A DNA stretch of 28,292 nt from HGM04593 sp045657945 (lineage in GTDB: Bacteria; Bacteroidota; Bacteroidia; Bacteroidales; Bacteroidaceae): positions 1 to 28,292 of the forward strand of contig JAZOUB010000026.1 of assembly GCA_045657945.1 (NCBI GenBank), read 5' to 3'. Made by a program: the position numbers and the translations under genes. A model generated the notes under the pieces. That model was not told the DNA's origin, ran no database searches, and worked only from the letters and a program-made list of their open reading frames with translations. Position 1 is the first letter of the stretch; the number at the start of each line of letters is the position of its first letter. Positions 1-7,103 of the stretch are shown in pieces.

Positions 1-112
1 TCTAATTTTTTTTGCCTACGGGCCTCGAAGATTGACAAGCCTTGCTTATCGCGACCCGCCCGGCGTGAGCTTCGCCCACGCTTCGTGCGACCAATCGCTG
101 CAAGCCTTGTCG

Positions 113-130
113 ATTACCACATGTGGTAAT
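113..130. repeat. 18-bp perfect palindrome
   Basis: ATTACCACATGTGGTAAT is its own reverse complement. It sits near the tip of the long inverted repeat 14-141. It could be a protein-binding dyad or only the apex of the fold; nothing in the sequence decides. Confidence 0.6.
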
Positions 131-151
131 TATCCGTAGGCTCTACTTCGG

Positions 152-181
152 TTAGAACTCTATCGGGTTCTAATTTTTTTT
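152..181 (+). terminator. Putative rho-independent terminator
   Basis: TTAGAAC (152-158) and GTTCTAA (167-173) form a 7-bp stem with an 8-base loop, followed directly by eight T (174-181). The end of the same structure is visible at 1-13, so the terminator seems to be part of the 168-bp repeat. It would stop plus-strand transcription entering from the left. Confidence 0.5.
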
Positions 182-336
182 GCCTACGGGCGAACTCTCC
201 CTCTGCCGAAAAACGGCTCACCTGCAAGTCTGGGGAGCAGTATTGAGAATTACTATTCTACGCGCCTGCTCATTGCAAAAGGTAATTCGTCGCTGAAAGC
301 GAAAGGGCAGCGTTGGGAGGCACAGTGAGCAGCCGA

Positions 337-401
337 GCAATGCTTGGAAACAGGTGGCATGATGTTTGAGCGTAGCGAGTTCTTGCCACCCCAAGCATTG
401 C
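337..401. repeat. Long hairpin inside the left non-coding element
   Basis: GCAATGCTTGG (337-347) pairs perfectly with CCAAGCATTGC (391-401). Just inside it GGTGGCA (353-359) pairs with TGCCACC (384-390), with a five-base bulge AAACA on the left side only. The loop is about 24 bases. No T-run follows, so it is not an obvious terminator. Confidence 0.55.
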
Positions 402-516
402 GACAAGCAGCGAGCGGCGAGGTGTGAACCGACTGAAGAATATTGCAGCAGCTAATGCTGATGCAATTTGTGAACAAAGGAAGCACCGAATGCCGTACAC
501 GACTGCCCCGTTTTTG

Positions 517-536
517 GTACTTTTTTAAAAAAGTAC
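517..536. terminator. Palindrome downstream of the glycosyltransferase genes, possible terminator
   Basis: GTACTTTTTTAAAAAAGTAC is a perfect 20-base palindrome about 110 bp past the stop of the 649-1743 minus-strand gene. In the related element at 25164-25188 the same place holds another hairpin (CTACTTTTCA, loop TCGCG, TGAAAAGTAG), so the hairpin is kept although the bases changed. Ending minus-strand transcripts is a plausible role; it is inferred from position. Confidence 0.35.
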
Positions 537-648
537 AGAAAGAACGACTTGAAGAAAATACAAGTGAACAATTAAGGTTGAGGACTGCTGTAGAATTTGA
601 CGGCGAGCGAAAGCGAGTTTTTGCCCCCTATAGTTTGCTACTGAGCCG

Positions 649-1743
649 TTATTTGCTCCAGAATTCGATATACTGCTGCGCAACTTTTTCGGGGTTGTGA
701 TGCTTTGCAACAAATTCAATGCTCTGCTGCTGCATGGCTGCTATCTCCTCCTTGTTCTTTATGAGCCATTCCAGTTGCTCATATATATGTTGCTCGCTTG
801 GGGTGACGTTTATCATGGGACGTAGGTCTTTCTCGCCCAGGATGTCGTAACATTCCGGTTCGGCTCCGCCCACGACAATCTTTCCTTTTGACATTGCAAG
901 CAGGGCGTTCATTGCGGGCGAGTAGCCATAGAGTTGGTCGAGCAGTACGTCGCATTCCTCAATCATTCTTGAATACTTTTCAAACGGAACGCTTTCGGCT
1001 TTGAGTATTTTGCAGTCGTTGGGGTACTCGGCGACAAGGCGTTCAAGGGCGCGTAGCATTATGTCTGTGCCTTTGTATATGCTGCGCTCCTTCTGTATGC
1101 CAATGAAAAAGCGAATTTTTCGTCCGGGGGTGTATGTTGCTTGTGCGCTTTTGTCGCATGGCACGGGGAAGGGGATGTATGTCAGTTTCTCCTTGTGGCT
1201 GGTGTCGTAGGCGGCATGGTATTCGTACAATCCGGCGATTATTCCGTTGCAGTCATTGGCTATGTGGTGGTTCAGTTCCGCTTTTGGCGTGTTCTTCCAG
1301 TCTGCCTCCTGCTCTGTTACATAGTTGTTGGTGATGAGGGTGTCGCCAATGTTGAAGTCGGAGTAACGGAAACGGAACGGACGTGTGGTGCATGCCTCGA
1401 CCCAGTAGGCGTCCATGCCGAATGCTCCAAGGAAAACTTTTTTATTGTGTCTTTTCAGGTATCGGTATATGGGGGCAATGCGTTCTGCTTTAAGTTCAAG
1501 GAACATTGGGTTGATGAGTTGTACTACATCATATCCGCGAAGTTTGGGCAGCAGGGTGTATAGCTTCAGGAGGTATTTTATTCCGCCTGTTTTTGTGTAT
1601 TGTCTGACTAGTGATATGTCTCGTCTGTAGTCCTTCCAAAAATCGCCGTTGCTCACAACGCACACGGTGTGTCCAAGGGAACGTAATCCCTCGGCGAGTG
1701 TCCAATGTACGTTGCTGTATTCGCCTATGAGCAGGATTTTCAT
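649..1743 (-). CDS. Glycosyltransferase, GT4-like
   Basis: A 364-residue protein with the look of a GT-B fold sugar transferase. The N-terminus (MKILLIGEYSNVHWTLAEGL) is a Rossmann strand followed by the helix typical of GT4-type enzymes, which start with a glycine-containing turn. The C-terminal half has a stretch near residues 210-300 (KGTDIMLRALERL, then a conserved glutamate-rich region around GGAEPECYDILGE) matching the donor nucleotide-sugar side of this fold. It would add a sugar to a lipid-linked or surface glycan at the inner face of the cytoplasmic membrane. Its ATG overlaps the stop of the upstream gene as ATGA (1740-1743), which points to translational coupling. Donor and acceptor cannot be told from sequence. 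It is the last gene of the three-gene minus-strand cluster. Confidence 0.75.
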   Translation of the reverse strand: MKILLIGEYSNVHWTLAEGLRSLGHTVCVVSNGDFWKDYRRDISLVRQYTKTGGIKYLLKLYTLLPKLRGYDVVQLINPMFLELKAERIAPIYRYLKRHNKKVFLGAFGMDAYWVEACTTRPFRFRYSDFNIGDTLITNNYVTEQEADWKNTPKAELNHHIANDCNGIIAGLYEYHAAYDTSHKEKLTYIPFPVPCDKSAQATYTPGRKIRFFIGIQKERSIYKGTDIMLRALERLVAEYPNDCKILKAESVPFEKYSRMIEECDVLLDQLYGYSPAMNALLAMSKGKIVVGGAEPECYDILGEKDLRPMINVTPSEQHIYEQLEWLIKNKEEIAAMQQQSIEFVAKHHNPEKVAQQYIEFWSK

Positions 1744-2741
1744 TGTTTTGCCGGTTTTTTCGATGATATTATTGCGCGCAATATCCTCATTCCGTAATTG
1801 CTGTTGGCAAGAATGCGGAACAGACGGTATTTAATTGAGTAGTTTGCTTTTGGCAAGGGGTAGAGTCCGATGGGGGCAAGGTGCTCGTTGCATTTGTCAA
1901 GAATGCTTTTGGCATCCATGCCATTATATAGCATGTTGAGTATGGCGTCAACACCCAGCATGGTGAACTTGTGCTCGAATCCTTTTGTCTGTGTAGGGTT
2001 GATATTGCTTTTGTAGACATTCCGAAAGTGTCCAAGCCTTTCAATTACCCGTAGCATGTCCTCTATGCGCTGTGTCTCGAATTGAGCCGAACTGTTGGCG
2101 GTGGTTGAGCCTTCTCGTATGCAATAGCTGTATAGCACGGCATTACAGTGTATGAGCGTGCAGGCGTGGAAATGAAGGATGGTGTTGAACTCTTCATCCT
2201 CGTGGAATGTGTTCTCGGGGAAACGTATGCCTTTGCTCACTGCGAGTTCACGCTTGAAAAAGTAGTTCCATGGACTACCAGAGAGGTTGAAGTCGCGCAT
2301 GTAAGCCGCACCGCTTATGGTGTTGCTGAATGTAATAGGTCTTGTACTCTCTTTTTGTGGTTTGTCTCCAGGTGCAATGACCCTGTAGTTGAATCGCAGG
2401 ATATGTGGTTTCTCACGCCGCAGCTTGTCAAGACATTGCTTGTAACTGTTGCCGGGGATTAGCATGTCATCGGCATCAACAAATTCAATATATCTTCCCT
2501 TGGCTTCGTCGATGCCACGGTTTCGGGCAGCTCCCGGGCCGCCATGTGCAATGGTGACGAGTTTTATATTTGTTTTGGGGAATACCTTCTCAATCCACAC
2601 GGGGGGCTCTTGCGACGCGTCGTCTACTACTATGATTTCGTAGTCCTCGGCCGCTATGTCCTGCTGCACGATGCTTGCAATGCACCGCTCCAGCAAATTG
2701 CTTGGCAGGTTGTAGTGTGGTATGATGATTGACAGGAGCAT
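1740..2741 (-). CDS. Glycosyltransferase family 2 (GT-A fold)
   Basis: 333 residues. The N-terminal 100 residues carry the GT2 signature: MLLSIIIPHYNLPSNLLERC start, YEIIVVDDASQ (first aspartates binding the nucleotide), the GGPGAARNRGI helix and FVDADDM, whose D-x-D binds the metal-nucleotide sugar. The C-terminal part is the variable acceptor half, rich in aromatic residues. It is expected to transfer one sugar during assembly of a capsule, exopolysaccharide or O-antigen-like repeat unit. It lies 7 bp downstream of the third glycosyltransferase and overlaps the next gene by four bases, so the three genes almost certainly share one transcript. Confidence 0.88.
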   Translation of the reverse strand: MLLSIIIPHYNLPSNLLERCIASIVQQDIAAEDYEIIVVDDASQEPPVWIEKVFPKTNIKLVTIAHGGPGAARNRGIDEAKGRYIEFVDADDMLIPGNSYKQCLDKLRREKPHILRFNYRVIAPGDKPQKESTRPITFSNTISGAAYMRDFNLSGSPWNYFFKRELAVSKGIRFPENTFHEDEEFNTILHFHACTLIHCNAVLYSYCIREGSTTANSSAQFETQRIEDMLRVIERLGHFRNVYKSNINPTQTKGFEHKFTMLGVDAILNMLYNGMDAKSILDKCNEHLAPIGLYPLPKANYSIKYRLFRILANSNYGMRILRAIISSKKPAKQ

Positions 2742-2748
2742 CGTGTCG

Positions 2749-3720
2749 TCAATTTAATTTCTTGAGCAAAAGGGCATAGAGGCGACAGTGTATGTTTGCA
2801 CCGAAAATTGCAAGGGTTGTAAGCTTGATCTTGCGCTTTAGACTCAGCGGCAGCTTGTATAGCTCGCTAAGTGATATTCCTTTACCTTTTATCATTGCAA
2901 CGGCATCCTTGTATTGCTGTTTCTTGCCGTCCCTGCAGCGCAGAAGGTCTATGAGATTGTCGGTGCAACGGAAAAGTATGTCATATGCCTGCTCTTGGAG
3001 CTCGGGGTTCTTTACCACTTTCTCGTACAGTTGTAAGAAATTGCGGAATATGAAGTATTTGGAATTGAAACTGTATGTGTTGGATATACTTTCGGGGTGG
3101 TCATAGTAATAATAGAAACCACAGTCTGAATAGTATACATTCTCGCAGCCCTCGTATAACTGCGGGGTGATGAGTATGTCTTCGAATACTTCGCCCTCGG
3201 GGTATCGTACGAACATGAACATGTCGGCGCGGTAAATCTTGTTGCAGGCGAAGCTGTGTTCATATCCCTTGCGCTTTACCCAGTCGGTGAACACATTCTC
3301 ATTACCCTTGATTTTCTCGGGTTTGAATGAGATGATTTCGCTTCGTGGCGATTCGTAGTATTTTACAACGGGGTATTCTATGATGTCAATGTCGGGGTTC
3401 GACAGGAGTATCCTCATGTTGTAGTAGTATGTGCCTGCTGCAACAGTGTCGTCGCCGTCGACGAATGTTATGTATTCGCCCTTGGCGGCAGCTATGCCGG
3501 CGTTGCGTGCCGATGAAAGACCGCCGTTCTTCTTGTGGATAACCTTGACCTTGTCGCACTCCTGAGCATAACGGTCGCAGATGGCGGCACTGCCATCGGT
3601 GGAACCGTCATCGACAAGGATAAGCTCATAGTCGGTGTATGTCTGCTGCAGAATGCTTTCTATGCACTTCTGCAGGTGTCGTCTTACTTTATATACCGGT
3701 ACTATGATGCTTAGTTTCAT
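2749..3720 (-). CDS. Glycosyltransferase family 2 (GT-A fold)
   Basis: 323 residues. Clear GT2 motifs: MKLSIIVPVYKVRRHLQKCI, LILVDDGSTDGS, NGGLSSARNAGI and YITFVDGDDT. It is closer to the common capsule and lipopolysaccharide-type GT2 enzymes than its neighbour at 1740-2741; the two share only the catalytic half. It is the first gene of the minus-strand cluster, with a TAnnTTTG box and a perfect 8-bp dyad in the 40 bp before its ATG. The C-terminus (LKRKIKLTTLAIFGANIHCRLYALLLKKLN) is basic and hydrophobic, compatible with peripheral membrane attachment. Substrate unknown. Confidence 0.9.
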   Translation of the reverse strand: MKLSIIVPVYKVRRHLQKCIESILQQTYTDYELILVDDGSTDGSAAICDRYAQECDKVKVIHKKNGGLSSARNAGIAAAKGEYITFVDGDDTVAAGTYYYNMRILLSNPDIDIIEYPVVKYYESPRSEIISFKPEKIKGNENVFTDWVKRKGYEHSFACNKIYRADMFMFVRYPEGEVFEDILITPQLYEGCENVYYSDCGFYYYYDHPESISNTYSFNSKYFIFRNFLQLYEKVVKNPELQEQAYDILFRCTDNLIDLLRCRDGKKQQYKDAVAMIKGKGISLSELYKLPLSLKRKIKLTTLAIFGANIHCRLYALLLKKLN

Positions 3721-3736
3721 TGTCTGCTTTCTCTAT

Positions 3737-3756
3737 CTTTGAGATTCTTCTCAAAG
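3737..3756. promoter_or_regulatory. Perfect 8-bp dyad over the start of the glycosyltransferase transcript
   Basis: CTTTGAGA (3737-3744), TTCT, TCTCAAAG (3749-3756) is a perfect inverted repeat. On the minus strand it overlaps the -7 box TACCTTTG (3752-3759) and covers the expected transcription start. It could be an operator or the first hairpin of the mRNA leader. No T-run follows, so a terminator is unlikely. Confidence 0.45.
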
Positions 3757-3759
3757 GTA
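3752..3759 (-). promoter_or_regulatory. Bacteroidota-type -7 box for the glycosyltransferase cluster
   Basis: The minus strand reads TACCTTTG, fitting the TAnnTTTG consensus of the Bacteroidota primary sigma factor. The expected start near 3745 would give a leader of roughly 25 bases before the ATG at 3720. No good TTG -33 box stands at the usual distance, so activity may depend on a regulator. Confidence 0.5.
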
Positions 3760-3875
3760 CGAAAAAAAACAGCAATCCTGCGATAAAAAGGGTGTTTTTG
3801 TTTTTGTTTTGCAAATAATTTTTGTAGTGTGGGCAAAAACCTTTTTCGAGCGGGTGATAATTCGCTCTTTTTCGT

Positions 3876-3883
3876 TATCTTCG
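3876..3883 (+). promoter_or_regulatory. -7 box immediately before the flippase gene
   Basis: TATCTTCG matches TAnnTTTG except for C in place of the last T. The ATG of the flippase gene is at 3892, only eight bases after the box, so transcription should begin within a few bases of the start codon. An upstream GTG at 3829 would lie ahead of this promoter and is therefore not used here. Confidence 0.5.
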
Positions 3884-3891
3884 CATTTATA

Positions 3892-5409
3892 ATGGCGAAT
3901 AATAAAGAAACCGGAACTGGCGCCAATGCGGGCGATTACAAGCGTGTCATCAAATATCTTGGTATATTCGGTGGTGCACAGGGCGTGTCGGTGCTGTTGA
4001 GCATGGTGCGCAACAAGATCGCATCGGTTCTGCTGGGTGCCGGTGGCTTCGGTGTCATTGCTCTCTATAACCGCACAGTACAGCTCTTCAGCGATACTAC
4101 AGGCCTGAGCCTGTCGCTGAGTGCAGTGCGTCGTTTGTCCGATACATACAGCAATGGATGTGACAATGAAGTGAGGCATTGCGTGAAGGTGGTGCGTAGC
4201 ATAGCGTTGCTGACGGGTATTGTGGGCATGTTGCTCATGATGTTGCTCTCGCCATTGCTCTCGCAGTGGATGTTCGATGGTGATGCCAGTGACGTCCAGG
4301 GCGTGGCTCTTGTTGCTCCGGCAGTCCTTTTTATTGCAGTGTCAAGCGGCGAACTTGCTATCCTGCGTGGTTTGAAACAACCCGGCAAGATTGCTTTTTA
4401 CACCCTATGGACAGCTGTAAGTGCAGTGCTGGTGACGGTTCCTCTCTACTGCCTGTTTGGAAAAGGTGGTATAATCCCGTCAATATTCATGGTTGCGTTG
4501 CTGCAGATGGCAGGCGCTCTTTTCTTCTCGACAAAACTGTACGCTTATTGCGCAGAGCCCTTTTCGCGGACTCTGTTGCGCGAGGGTGTTGACATCATAA
4601 AGCTCGGTGCCGGGTACATCTATTCAACGGTACTGGTTTCGGGCTCGCTGTGGTTTGTGTATCAAGTTATCTCCAGGCTTGCTGGCGACAGTGGAGTGGG
4701 TATATTCTCGGCCGGTTATCTGTTGGTCGGCATGCTGCCGTCTATTCTTTTTGCAGCATTCGATTCCGATTATTATCCACGCCTTTCGGGAATATTCGCC
4801 CATAAAGAGGTGCGTAATGCAATGGTCAATGAACACATCGAGGCGCATCTGCTTGTGCAGACACCGATTCTCCTTGGCGTGATAATGCTATTGCCTTGGC
4901 TGTTTCCGCTATTCTTCTCGTCGGAGTTCATGCCGGCTCTGGCCATGACGCAGATAGCGCTCTTTGCCCTGTTGTTTCATGTAATGACATATCCAATCTC
5001 TTTCATGCCTGTCTCAAAAGGCGACACGCTCACTTTTGTAAATCAAGAAACTGCCTATAATGTTGCATTTGTAGCCTTCACTCTTTGGGGATTCAGCCAG
5101 CATGGTTGGGTCGGTGCCGGTGTGGGAATGTTGTTGGCAAGGATGATGGATCTGCTTGTTGTCTATTTCATTGCACGTTGTCGCTATGGCTTCCGCTTGA
5201 CAGACAGAGCCTTGAGGTACTTTGTGATGACAATAGTACTTGGTAGTGTTGTTTTGGGCTGTGCGCTTGGATCTGCCGGCATGCCGTGGCTCAGATATGT
5301 GGGTATGGCTGTCGTTGCTGTGGCTGCAGTGCTTTCGCTATGCCAGCTGTCACGACACGGGAATATTCCGGTTTTGCTTTATAAACGCTTTTTCAAACGA
5401 CTGAAATGA
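3892..5409 (+). CDS. Wzx-like polysaccharide flippase (O-antigen translocase type)
   Basis: A 505-residue, highly hydrophobic protein with about 12-14 predicted membrane segments, of the MATE/MOP superfamily branch of O-antigen and lipid III translocases. The first transmembrane block (YLGIFGGAQGVSVLLSMVRN followed by KIASVLLGAGGFGVIALYNR) is typical of that branch. It would flip undecaprenyl-diphosphate-linked oligosaccharide across the inner membrane, which fits the divergent glycosyltransferases. I place the start at ATG 3892 (MANNKETGTG); the in-frame extension to 3829 would add residues encoded by the promoter. It overlaps the M23 peptidase gene by four bases (ATGA, 5406-5409), implying coupled translation. 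The exact lipid-linked substrate is unknown. Confidence 0.85.
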   Translation: MANNKETGTGANAGDYKRVIKYLGIFGGAQGVSVLLSMVRNKIASVLLGAGGFGVIALYNRTVQLFSDTTGLSLSLSAVRRLSDTYSNGCDNEVRHCVKVVRSIALLTGIVGMLLMMLLSPLLSQWMFDGDASDVQGVALVAPAVLFIAVSSGELAILRGLKQPGKIAFYTLWTAVSAVLVTVPLYCLFGKGGIIPSIFMVALLQMAGALFFSTKLYAYCAEPFSRTLLREGVDIIKLGAGYIYSTVLVSGSLWFVYQVISRLAGDSGVGIFSAGYLLVGMLPSILFAAFDSDYYPRLSGIFAHKEVRNAMVNEHIEAHLLVQTPILLGVIMLLPWLFPLFFSSEFMPALAMTQIALFALLFHVMTYPISFMPVSKGDTLTFVNQETAYNVAFVAFTLWGFSQHGWVGAGVGMLLARMMDLLVVYFIARCRYGFRLTDRALRYFVMTIVLGSVVLGCALGSAGMPWLRYVGMAVVAVAAVLSLCQLSRHGNIPVLLYKRFFKRLK

Positions 5410-7085
5410 GACATATACTAAGAAAAATAACACTCATCATTTGCTTCCTTCTTTCGGCGACCGGTGTCAAGGCACAGTTGCAGGATGTGCAACTGCGTTC
5501 TCCATTTGATTTTGAGTTGCTACTCAGTGCCAACTTCGGTGAGTTGCGTTCCAACCATTTTCATGCCGGTGTGGATTTCAAGACCGGTGGAGTGAGCGGC
5601 AAACAGATAAGATGTGTCGATGACGGTTATATATGCCGAGCTAAGGTGGAGACAGCCGGCTATGGACTGGCATTGTATGTGATGCACGACGGCTATATGA
5701 CCGTGTATGGTCATCTCGACCGTTTCCCTGCAAATGTAGCAAAACGTGTGCGCGACTACCAGTATGACAAGGAACGCTTCGTGGTTGACTTGCACTTCCT
5801 GCCGGGCGAATATCCAGTGAAACGTGGCGAGTTGCTTGCGTATGCCGGCAATACGGGCTATTCATTCGGTCCGCACCTGCATTTTGAGGTGCGCGATACT
5901 ACTGGTAATGAACTCTACAATCCGCTCCGCTTCTACAAGGACAAGATAAGGGATACACGTGCTCCCAAGGCGACGGCTGTTGCTGTATATCCGCGACAGG
6001 GTGGTGGCGTGCTCTTTGCCGGGGATACGTCGCGTGTGTTCAAACTGAAGAATGGTCTTCTTGGCGATACAATTGATGCATGGGGTGATATTGCCTTTGC
6101 TGTTGAGGCGCTCGACTACATGGACGGCACTAGCAACAAGTATGGCATTTATCGTACGGAACTGTTCGTTGACGGCGAAAAATACTATGAGTCGCAGATG
6201 GATAATTTTTCATTCGGCGAAAATAAACTCATTCTCTCAAGCGTGGACAAGGGGAGGGAAAAACGCGATGAAGGTACTTTTCAGAAGCTTTTTGTTGCTC
6301 CAAACAACCCGTTGCGCGAACTTAAGGCGGGCGATAGCCGTGGTTGGGTGACCATTGACGAGAAGCGTCTTTACAATGTGGAATGTCATCTTGTCGATTA
6401 TTATGGCAACAAGAGTGTTGTAAACCTTGTGGTGCGCGGTGATAGTTGTGATATTGTGCAGCCTGCAAATGACATGTTGCTTTCATGGCGTAAAAGAAAT
6501 ACCATCAATGTACCCGGTGCGAGTCTTGTGATTCCAAAAGGCGAACTGTTCGATGATGCCCGTCTCTCAGTGGCGAATGACGGAGACGTCTGTACGGTGT
6601 CGGGCGGATATGCCTCCACCGGTGAGGAAGTGTTCTTCCACCATGGCGCAGAATTGTCGCTTTCGGTCGGTGATTTGCCGGTAGATGACAAATCGAAATT
6701 GTATATTTGCGAAATAACAGAAAAGGATACCTCCTGGGTTGGCGGCAAATATGTTGACGGCAGTGTGGTGGGCACAATATCGTCGCAGGGACGCTATGGA
6801 ATTGCTTCCGACACTGTTCCGCCGGTGCTCAAGCCTGTGAATGAGAAGAACTGGATGAATAATGCACGCCTGGTTTTTGACCTCTACGACAACGAAACCC
6901 GTGTGACATCGTTCCGCGGTACACTCAACGGCAAGTTCGTGCTCTTCAAGTATAACCGCAAGGATAAGCGACTGACATTTGATTTCAAGCAGGAGAATAT
7001 CAGGAGTGGTAATCACAAACTTAAGGTTGTTGCAACCGATGCCTATGGCAACAGCACTGTTTTTGAAAAGAGTATAAAATATTGA
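5406..7085 (+). CDS. Exported M23 family metallopeptidase (LytM-like)
   Basis: 559 residues. A signal peptide ends at VKA (residues 21-23), giving a periplasmic or outer-membrane-facing protein. The M23 domain lies at about 40-175 with all expected zinc and catalytic features: H53-x3-D57 (HAGVD), YGHLDRF near residue 101 and HLHFEVRD with H157 and H159. Such enzymes cut peptide cross-links of peptidoglycan. The remaining roughly 390 residues look beta-rich, possibly Ig-like repeats, with no motif I recognise; they may anchor or target the peptidase. Translation is coupled to the flippase by an ATGA overlap. The dipeptidase gene follows 18 bp later, so the three genes probably form one transcript for envelope work. 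Confidence 0.88.
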   Translation: MRHILRKITLIICFLLSATGVKAQLQDVQLRSPFDFELLLSANFGELRSNHFHAGVDFKTGGVSGKQIRCVDDGYICRAKVETAGYGLALYVMHDGYMTVYGHLDRFPANVAKRVRDYQYDKERFVVDLHFLPGEYPVKRGELLAYAGNTGYSFGPHLHFEVRDTTGNELYNPLRFYKDKIRDTRAPKATAVAVYPRQGGGVLFAGDTSRVFKLKNGLLGDTIDAWGDIAFAVEALDYMDGTSNKYGIYRTELFVDGEKYYESQMDNFSFGENKLILSSVDKGREKRDEGTFQKLFVAPNNPLRELKAGDSRGWVTIDEKRLYNVECHLVDYYGNKSVVNLVVRGDSCDIVQPANDMLLSWRKRNTINVPGASLVIPKGELFDDARLSVANDGDVCTVSGGYASTGEEVFFHHGAELSLSVGDLPVDDKSKLYICEITEKDTSWVGGKYVDGSVVGTISSQGRYGIASDTVPPVLKPVNEKNWMNNARLVFDLYDNETRVTSFRGTLNGKFVLFKYNRKDKRLTFDFKQENIRSGNHKLKVVATDAYGNSTVFEKSIKY

Positions 7086-7103
7086 TAATTAAGAAGAAAT
7101 ACT

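Larger units (their letters stand above)
1..191. repeat. Direct repeat with 168-bp period and internal inverted repeats
   Basis: The first 23 bases recur at 169-191 (both read TCTAA, eight T, then GCCTACGGGC), so the window opens on what looks like the second edge of a unit of about 168 bp. Inside the unit GCCTACGG at 14-21 is the inverse of CCGTAGGC at 134-141, and an imperfect inverted pair (around 29-45 and 100-115, core CAAGCCTTG) lies within it, so the whole unit could fold as one long arm. I see no coding potential. Whether more copies lie to the left cannot be seen. Confidence 0.6.
215..595 (-). repeat. Inverted, diverged copy of the non-coding element at 25055-25595
   Basis: Read on the minus strand, this stretch starts (595 down to 517) with a segment nearly identical to 25105-25188 (TTCTACAGCAGTC, TCAACCTTAATTGTTCACTTG, then AGTCGTTCTTTC and a TACTTTT hairpin). 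It ends (235 down to 215) with CCCCAGACTTGCAGGTGAGCC, matching 25574-25595 apart from one missing T. The order of the two blocks is the same in both copies but the interior differs. I see no gene; short open frames here have no recognisable domain. It looks like a dispersed intergenic repeat with conserved ends and replaceable centre. Confidence 0.6.

Noticed and set aside
253..500. Several overlapping 60-77-residue minus-strand frames
   Set aside because: Same stretch read in several frames, no start signals, and the DNA is a non-coding repeat with long hairpins.
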